Source: JBFMFR01 sp040752025 (GTDB lineage: Bacteria; Chloroflexota; Anaerolineae; Anaerolineales; UBA4823). From it: a stretch of 64,000 nt of DNA. The position numbers and the translations under genes are program-made. Below, in pieces: positions 59,212-64,000 of the stretch; the first letter of the stretch is position 1, and the number at the start of each line of letters is the position of its first letter. The notes beneath the pieces are model-generated. The model did no database searches and was not told where the DNA came from. It saw nothing but the letters and a program-made list of their open reading frames with translations. Where the stretch lies: assembly GCA_040752025.1 (NCBI GenBank), contig JBFMFR010000032.1, positions 17,452 through 81,451 on the forward strand, read 5' to 3'.

Positions 59212-60009
59212 TCAACGCTTCCCTTGACGGGCCCGCGGCTTGCGCCCGCGCACCAGCTTCCACAGCCAGGACAGCACACTGTCCAGGCTCAACATCGATC
59301 CGAGCACAGTGCCGACGCCACCCAACAGGCGCGCCGCGTTTCCACCCAGCCCCAGGAAATTCACCGCCTCGATCTCGATCAGTTGCGCCGAAAGCACGCT
59401 GCGCGTCTCTGCACTGCCATCCAGTGGGATGAAACGTAAATGCAGCCAGACAGTGCCGCGATACTTACCAACTGCCTCCGGGCGGATACTCCAAAGGAAA
59501 GTCACCGGCTTTCCCGGCAGCAAAGCTTCACTGATCTCACCCATCGGTGTGTAATCCAAACCGGCGATATCCAGCCTGGACTCAGCAACGATGCGATGGG
59601 TTTCATAGAGATTGGGGATCTGCACCGGCTCAACCAGCACCTGGTTGCCATCCACCCAGGCGGTTGGGGTTAGCTGGCCGGATTCATCTATCTCCAGTGA
59701 CAGCCGGATAATCTCCGCGTCCCCCTTGCGGACTCTGGCCGGCCACTCTAAAGTCAACAGGCGCTGCTCCGGAATGGCCGGCTGCGGTTCAGGCGTCGCT
59801 TTGAGTGGCGCGGCTCCTTGGGCGGTGGCAGTCAACAAAGGGAGTGGGCCTGCCTGTTGAGGTGTGGCTTCAAGTGTGGCCTGCGGACTACAAGACACAC
59901 CTACCAACAACAAAAACAAGGCTGCCACCGCCACAAACATTCTCCAATAATTACAGGAGATTTCCTTGGCTTTTGATCCAGACGCCACGCTCAGATCACT
60001 CCTGACCAT
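59212..60009 (-). CDS. Predicted lipoprotein with C-terminal membrane anchor, unknown function
   Basis: A 265-residue protein. A hydrophobic signal ends in VGVSC (lipobox) near residue 40, then a Pro/Ala/Thr linker, a beta-rich domain (about 85-215), a hydrophobic Gly-rich stretch (LGLGGNAARLLGGVGTVLG) and a basic tail (RGRKPRARQGKR). Both ends may touch the membrane. Start at 60009 overlaps the small gene by 19 bases; Met24 at 59940 is an alternative. Confidence 0.6.
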   Translation of the reverse strand: MVRSDLSVASGSKAKEISCNYWRMFVAVAALFLLLVGVSCSPQATLEATPQQAGPLPLLTATAQGAAPLKATPEPQPAIPEQRLLTLEWPARVRKGDAEIIRLSLEIDESGQLTPTAWVDGNQVLVEPVQIPNLYETHRIVAESRLDIAGLDYTPMGEISEALLPGKPVTFLWSIRPEAVGKYRGTVWLHLRFIPLDGSAETRSVLSAQLIEIEAVNFLGLGGNAARLLGGVGTVLGSMLSLDSVLSWLWKLVRGRKPRARQGKR

Positions 60010-60170
60010 CCCAGCAAGAAGCTACCCGGGAGCGGCAGTTGCATTTCCGTTGGCGATACCGGCACAATACGCACTTCGGGAGCCATAGGCCATAGTCCCC
60101 AAACCAGGAGCGCCAGAGAGATGAACAAAATGACAATTCCAATAACAAGGCGCAGCTTTCGTCGGTTCAT
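59991..60170 (-). CDS. Small single-TM protein, possibly leaderless
   Basis: A 59-residue protein with a basic start (MNRRKLRL), one helix (VIGIVILFISLALLVWGLW) and a short outside tail (PEVRIVPVSPTEMQLPLPG). No shine-dalgarno precedes the ATG; instead TATAAT lies six bases upstream. It heads an operon with the predicted lipoprotein. Function unknown. Confidence 0.6.
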   Translation of the reverse strand: MNRRKLRLVIGIVILFISLALLVWGLWPMAPEVRIVPVSPTEMQLPLPGSFLLGWSGVI

Positions 60171-60176
60171 AGGAGT

Positions 60177-60182
60177 ATTATA
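60177..60182 (-). promoter_or_regulatory. TATAAT box directly before the small TM gene
   Basis: Perfect -10 (TATAAT on the minus strand) six bases before the ATG, so transcription would start at or within a base or two of the start codon. No good -35 is seen 16-18 bases further up. Confidence 0.5.
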
Positions 60183-60214
60183 CCTGAAACAATTTACCGC
60201 CACCTCAGGAAAAG

Positions 60215-60235
60215 AGTCAGGTGTAAAACCTGACT
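60215..60235. repeat. AGTCAGGT hairpin upstream of tryptophanase
   Basis: AGTCAGGT and ACCTGACT flank GTAAA. It stands in the 150-base gap between the divergent small TM gene and tryptophanase, with another CCTGACT just after. Likely a small dispersed palindrome. I see no TnaC-like leader peptide with a key Trp codon. Confidence 0.4.
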
Positions 60236-60319
60236 TCCCTGACTAGGATTCCTGTGCGAAGCGTGCTACACTGTACGTACAAACCAACCCCAAACATGGA
60301 GAACTGTGGAGACAAACGA

Positions 60320-61696
60320 ATGACCAATCATCCTGCAGAACCGTTTCGCATCAAAATGGTTGAGCCTATCCAGCTCATTGATCGAGAACTGCGCGAACAG
60401 GCTTTACAGCGCGCTGGCTACAACCTGTTCGCCTTGCTTGCCAAAGATGTTTACATCGACCTGCTGACTGACTCCGGAACCGGCGCAATGAGCCAGCACC
60501 AGTGGGCGGCTATTATGGAGGGCGACGAGTCTTACGCGGGGGCGCGCTCCTACGAACGCCTGGCGGAAGCGATGAAGGCAATCTTCGGCTTCCGCTTTTT
60601 TGTGCCTACGCACCAGGGCCGCGCCGCCGAGGGCATCTTGAGCAGCCTGCTGGTGCAGCCCGGCCAGTTTGTGCCCTCTAACATGCATTTCGATACTACA
60701 GACGCCAATATCCGCGCCCGGGGAGCGCACCCCGTCAATCTGGTCATCGACGCAGCGCGCAATCCCACCGACCGCCATCCCTTCAAAGGCAATCTCGACA
60801 TCGGTAAGCTGCGCGAATTCATCCAGCAGGTTGGCGTCGAAAACATTCCCCTGGGCATGATCACCATCACCAACAACGCTGGCGGAGGCCAACCCGTTTC
60901 TCTAGAAAACCTGCGGGCTGTATCCGCCACCTATCACGAATTTGGCATCCCCTTCTTCATTGATGCCTGCCGCTTCGCTGAAAACGCTTACTTCATCAAG
61001 CTGCGCGAACCTGGTTACGCCAACAAATCTACACTGGAAATCGCCGGCGAAATTTTCGCCCTGGCTGACGGGGCCACCATGAGCGCCAAGAAAGATGCCA
61101 TCGTGAATATCGGCGGCTTTCTGGCCATGAACGATGAAGCTTTGTTCCAACGCGCCTGCAATGAGTTGATCCTGCGCGAAGGTTTCCCCACCTATGGCGG
61201 CATGGCAGGTCGCGACCTGGATGCTCTGGCTGTAGGCCTGTGGGAAGGATTAGATGAGAATTACCTCGCTTACCGCCTGGGCCAAACTGCCTACCTGGCA
61301 AACAGGCTGCTGGAACTGGATATTCCCATCATCGAACCGCCCGGAGGCCACGCCGTATACCTGGACGCAGGCCGCCTTTTGCCCCATATACCCCAGTCCG
61401 CTTTCCCTGGCCAGGCTTTAGCGGTAGAATTGTATCGAGAAGGCGCCATCCGCACCGTTGAAATCGGTTCTGTGATGTTCGCTTATCCGGATCCAGAAAC
61501 GGGAGAAATGAAACACCCCGAATTAGAACTGGTTCGCCTGGCGATCCCACGGCGAGTCTATACCCAAAGCCATCTGGATTACGTGATCGATACGATTGCT
61601 AAAATCGCCGGCCGGCGCGATCAGGTAGGCGGCTATCGCTTCACCTATGCACCTGAACTCCTCAGACACTTCACGGCGCGCTTCGAGCCTTTGTAA
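60320..61696 (+). CDS. tnaA: Tryptophanase (beta-eliminating lyase)
   Basis: A 458-residue PLP enzyme that splits tryptophan to indole, pyruvate and ammonia. The PLP lysine is in ATMSAKKDAIV; substrate region SARF-like is DACRFAENAYFIK; C-terminus LLRHFTARF. Tyrosine phenol-lyase is close, but the two discriminating places fit tryptophanase: the Asp in HFDTTD (Thr in TPL) and the hydrophobic residue in VEIGS (Arg in TPL). By contrast VNIGGFLAMND resembles TPL. ATG at 60320 has GGAG upstream. Confidence 0.88.
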   Translation: MTNHPAEPFRIKMVEPIQLIDRELREQALQRAGYNLFALLAKDVYIDLLTDSGTGAMSQHQWAAIMEGDESYAGARSYERLAEAMKAIFGFRFFVPTHQGRAAEGILSSLLVQPGQFVPSNMHFDTTDANIRARGAHPVNLVIDAARNPTDRHPFKGNLDIGKLREFIQQVGVENIPLGMITITNNAGGGQPVSLENLRAVSATYHEFGIPFFIDACRFAENAYFIKLREPGYANKSTLEIAGEIFALADGATMSAKKDAIVNIGGFLAMNDEALFQRACNELILREGFPTYGGMAGRDLDALAVGLWEGLDENYLAYRLGQTAYLANRLLELDIPIIEPPGGHAVYLDAGRLLPHIPQSAFPGQALAVELYREGAIRTVEIGSVMFAYPDPETGEMKHPELELVRLAIPRRVYTQSHLDYVIDTIAKIAGRRDQVGGYRFTYAPELLRHFTARFEPL

Positions 61697-61755
61697 GGTA
61701 TCTACGCTTCTTCATTTAGGAGGATCACATCCCTACTGTACCCCCACCTTCCAAC

Positions 61756-62634
61756 TTGCTAATGCTGGCCGCGCCCGACTGGCAAGATTACGAGTTGTTG
61801 GACAGCGGCAACGGCGCCAAGCTGGAGCGATATGGAGCCTATACCTTCGTGCGTCCTGAACATCAGGCCATCTGGAAACCCGCCTTGCCACAATCGCGCT
61901 GGGAAGCCGCACACGCCGTATTTCAGCCCACAGGCGGCGAAAGCGGAGGCCAGTGGCAGTTTCGTAAACCGGTGCGGTCACCCTGGACGATGAGTTATAA
62001 AGGCCTGCGCTTCCGGGCGCAGGCCACCAACTCGCGCCACATGGGCGTTTTTCCCGAACAGGCAGCCCATTGGGATTGGATGGATGAACAGATCAGGCTG
62101 ACCGGGCGGCCGATTCAGGTTTTGAACCTCTTCGGTTATACCGGGTTAGCAACCCTGGCAGCCGCCCAGGCCGGAGCGCATGTGACCCACGTGGACGCCT
62201 CCAAAAAAGCTATCAGCCTGGGGCGTGAGAACCAGGCTCTTTCAAACCTGGAGGCGTGTCACATTCGCTGGTTAGTTGATGACGCCTACAAATTCGTACA
62301 GCGCGAGCTGCGCCGGGGCTCGCATTATGATGGCCTGATCCTCGACCCGCCCAAGTTTGGACGCGGCCCGCAGGGCCAGGTGTGGGAATTGTTCGAGTCC
62401 CTGCCCGCCCTGTTTGCCGACTGTCGGGCTTTACTCAGCCCCCAGCCTTTGTTCGTGATCATCACCGCCTACGCCATCCGCGCCTCGGCCCTCAGCATCT
62501 ATTATGCAGTGCAAGAGCTGGTTGCCAACCTGGGCGGGACTCTCGAAACCGGCGAACTGGTGCTGGTCGAGCGCAGCGCCGGGCGGCGCTTATCCACGGC
62601 GATCTTCGCTCGCTGGTCAATACAGCCAGACTGA
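61756..62634 (+). CDS. RlmI-like SAM-dependent methyltransferase
   Basis: A 292-residue class I methyltransferase of the RlmI/PF10672 type. N-terminal LLDSGNGAKLERYGAY..RPEHQAIW, then SAM motif NLFGYTGLATLAAAQAGAHVTHVDASK and catalytic LDPPKFGRG. The PUA domain of RlmI is absent. The target base is probably in rRNA, but is not proven. Start uncertain: TTG 61756 and ATG 61762 lack a site, while AGGAGG at 61718-61723 points to an in-frame ATC at 61729. Confidence 0.85.
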   Translation: MLMLAAPDWQDYELLDSGNGAKLERYGAYTFVRPEHQAIWKPALPQSRWEAAHAVFQPTGGESGGQWQFRKPVRSPWTMSYKGLRFRAQATNSRHMGVFPEQAAHWDWMDEQIRLTGRPIQVLNLFGYTGLATLAAAQAGAHVTHVDASKKAISLGRENQALSNLEACHIRWLVDDAYKFVQRELRRGSHYDGLILDPPKFGRGPQGQVWELFESLPALFADCRALLSPQPLFVIITAYAIRASALSIYYAVQELVANLGGTLETGELVLVERSAGRRLSTAIFARWSIQPD

Positions 62635-62669
62635 CGCTTCTACCCGCTTTCTCATACAGGAGACAGGCT

Positions 62670-63212
62670 GTGCACGGATTGGTCTCACTTTTGCCTCCCC
62701 CCTACTACCAACAGGTGGAAGCGCTCTGGCAAGAACTTGCTGACGAGCATCACCTGCAAGGCATACGCGTAACGCCCTACCCTCATTTCTCCTGGCAAAT
62801 CGCCCAATCTTACCAATTTGACGATCTTGAAGAGATTCTTCAGCAAATAGCCCTGACCACAGCGCCGATTGTGATACGTACCACTGGGATAGGCATCTTC
62901 ACCGGCCCCAGGCCTGTGATCTTCATCCCGGTGGTCAAAAACGCCGGGTTGGTAAACCTGCACCAGGAAATCTGGGCGCACACCCAACCTGTCAGCCAGG
63001 GTCTGAGCCCCTATTATGCTCCCAGTCATTGGGTGCCTCACATTAGCCTGGCGTATGAAGATGTTGACCAGAATAACATCATGGCCTTGATGCAAAAACT
63101 GGCTTTCCGAACGTTCAACTGGGAAATGACAATCGACAATTTCGCTTTGATCTACGAGCCCGATGGTCAAATTGGAGCCCTGAGTGCGAAAATCCAATTT
63201 GTGGAAAAATGA
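62670..63212 (+). CDS. 2'-5' RNA ligase-like (2H phosphoesterase) protein
   Basis: A 180-residue 2H-superfamily protein with the two HxS/T-type motifs PHFSW and PHISLAY. GTG at 62670 has AGGAG seven bases upstream and starts with VHGLVSLLP. Members open or join 2',5' or cyclic phosphate bonds; exact reaction unknown. It follows the methyltransferase by 35 bases. Confidence 0.8.
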   Translation: MHGLVSLLPPPYYQQVEALWQELADEHHLQGIRVTPYPHFSWQIAQSYQFDDLEEILQQIALTTAPIVIRTTGIGIFTGPRPVIFIPVVKNAGLVNLHQEIWAHTQPVSQGLSPYYAPSHWVPHISLAYEDVDQNNIMALMQKLAFRTFNWEMTIDNFALIYEPDGQIGALSAKIQFVEK

Positions 63213-63248
63213 TCTTTACACCATCCATATCATAAAGGGAAACATGGC

Positions 63249-63668
63249 ATGAAATTAAAACCGTTGATGACAATCCACGCAATCTTCTTGATCGGGCTTG
63301 GCATCGCTTTCGCTCTGTATGGCCCGCTGATGTTGGCCTTCTTTGGCATACCAGATCGAGTAAACAGCGACACAAGTTACTGGCAGGTGGCAACCTTCGC
63401 CCGCATGTTCGGCGCGGCCCTGTTCAGCTTTGGCCTGTTGTTGTGGGCCGTGCGCAGCATCGAAGAGCAGTTCCTGGCCAGCGCCAGGCGCGGTATCCTG
63501 TCTGCCCTTACACTGTCGAACTTGATGATCGCCATCGTCACCGCTACCCAGCAGGCGGCCATCTGGGGCATGTCTGCGGGCTGGATCCTCACTGGCGTTT
63601 TTGCCTTGTTCACCCTGGCTTACGGATACTTGCTGTTCAGAAATACCTCTACCAACACGGGAGCATAA
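63249..63668 (+). CDS. Small four-helix membrane protein, unknown
   Basis: A 139-residue protein with four hydrophobic helices (about 8-34, 46-66, 83-103, 109-131). The first loop has FFGIPDRVNSDTSYWQ. No family recognised. ATG at 63249 follows AAAGGGAAAC. Confidence 0.65.
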   Translation: MKLKPLMTIHAIFLIGLGIAFALYGPLMLAFFGIPDRVNSDTSYWQVATFARMFGAALFSFGLLLWAVRSIEEQFLASARRGILSALTLSNLMIAIVTATQQAAIWGMSAGWILTGVFALFTLAYGYLLFRNTSTNTGA

Positions 63669-63702
63669 CCGCGCCAAATTCGTTTGCGATAACCAGCAAC
63701 CT

Positions 63703-63960
63703 ATGCTCAACAAACTCAAACACCTGCTGATCGGCTCGCCTCTACCCACCTACCAACTCGCAGAAAAACGCCTGAACAAAATCCGTGCCCTGGCAGCTTT
63801 TTCCCCGGATGCCCTCTCTTCAATTGCCTACGCCAACCAGGAAATCTACCTGGGGCTGGTTGTTGCCGGGGCTGCTGGCTTACAGATGTTTAGAACCGTC
63901 AAGGGTATTGAGAGAAAGTTGTTGAGGGCAGCCAGGGAGAGAAGTGGATCGCCGGCGTAG
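63703..63960 (+). pseudogene. Amino-acid permease (APC-type), cut off after about 62 codons
   Basis: The first 62 codons read as the cytoplasmic N-terminus and start of helix 1 of an APC-family permease (HLLIGSPLPTYQLAEKRLNK, then ALAAFSPDALSSIAYANQEI and LGLVVAGAAGL). From about 63889 the frame continues into 24 unrelated basic residues and a stop at 63960. A whole permease has 450-650 residues, so the gene is broken by an insertion or by an assembly join. Confidence 0.7.
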
Positions 63961-64000
63961 TCGTAGTAGAGGGTGTGGAAAAGTGGGTAAGAGCGAAGCG
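63889..64000. other. Unrelated sequence joined to the permease, edge of a mobile element or misjoin
   Basis: From about 63889 to the window end the sequence has G/A-rich wording unlike the permease. On the minus strand it is open as ..YPLFHTLYYDYAGDP.. and ..LAALNNFLSIPLTVLNI.., which could be the C-terminus of a protein (transposase not excluded) entering from the right. No inverted end or target duplication can be judged from one side. Confidence 0.4.

Overview
The window reads as chromosomal DNA of a Chloroflexota bacterium, most likely Anaerolineae or a close relative. This is inferred from content, not from a marker gene: a division/cell-wall cluster of the mraZ-to-ftsZ type with no lipopolysaccharide genes nearby, a B12-dependent (class II) ribonucleotide reductase next to nrdR, a recA-like/recX/rny block, a Ser/Thr kinase fused to a sulfatase-modifying-type domain, DUF5666 repeats and many small palindromic repeats. 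Base composition is GC-rich and fairly even. I see no tRNA, rRNA or CRISPR array.

Layout. 1-5.1 kb: the 3' end of mfd, a small phosphoglycosyl transferase and an EamA transporter joined by 4-base overlaps, a SIMPL lipoprotein, a convergent CAP-domain protein (possibly frameshifted) and a ribokinase. 5.3-9.3 kb: a periplasmic binding lipoprotein and a hybrid histidine kinase forming a sensor pair. 9.3-18.4 kb: the most unusual block, one strand, with E1-alpha and E1-beta of a 2-oxoacid dehydrogenase, a zinc-ribbon/NHL protein, a lipoyl + subunit-binding + NeuD/PglD-type acyltransferase fusion, a DegT aminotransferase, two tandem alanine-dehydrogenase-like paralogues and a UbiA prenyltransferase. 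No normal E2 or E3 is present. 18.5-25 kb: an accessory stretch with a DUF5666 protein, a deoxynucleoside kinase behind a toxin/antitoxin-like trio, two decayed kinase copies, two copies of a ~95-bp repeat and a MntA-like nucleotidyltransferase.

25-29.4 kb: nrdJ carrying a 410-residue intein, then nrdR. 29.8-47.9 kb: the dcw cluster on the minus strand, transcribed mraZ-rsmH-ftsL-ftsI-murF-mraY-murD-ftsW-murG-cvpA-like-murC-small ORF-murB-ddl-ftsQ-ftsA-ftsZ. murE is missing. A clear promoter and three 10-bp-spaced MraZ boxes precede mraZ. 48-51.7 kb: a fructosamine-kinase-like protein, a low-molecular-weight phosphatase and a malic enzyme-phosphotransacetylase. 51.9-55.4 kb: a short divergent RecA, recX and rny. 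55.5-60.2 kb: two SPFH-like membrane proteins, a metallo-beta-lactamase hydrolase and two small envelope proteins. 60.3-64 kb: tryptophanase, an RlmI-like methyltransferase, a 2H phosphoesterase, a small membrane protein, and an amino-acid permease cut off near codon 62 by unrelated sequence.

The best candidate for an undescribed system is the 9.3-15 kb block. There the acyl group made by an E1 decarboxylase could pass from a lipoyl arm directly to an amino sugar, without coenzyme A.
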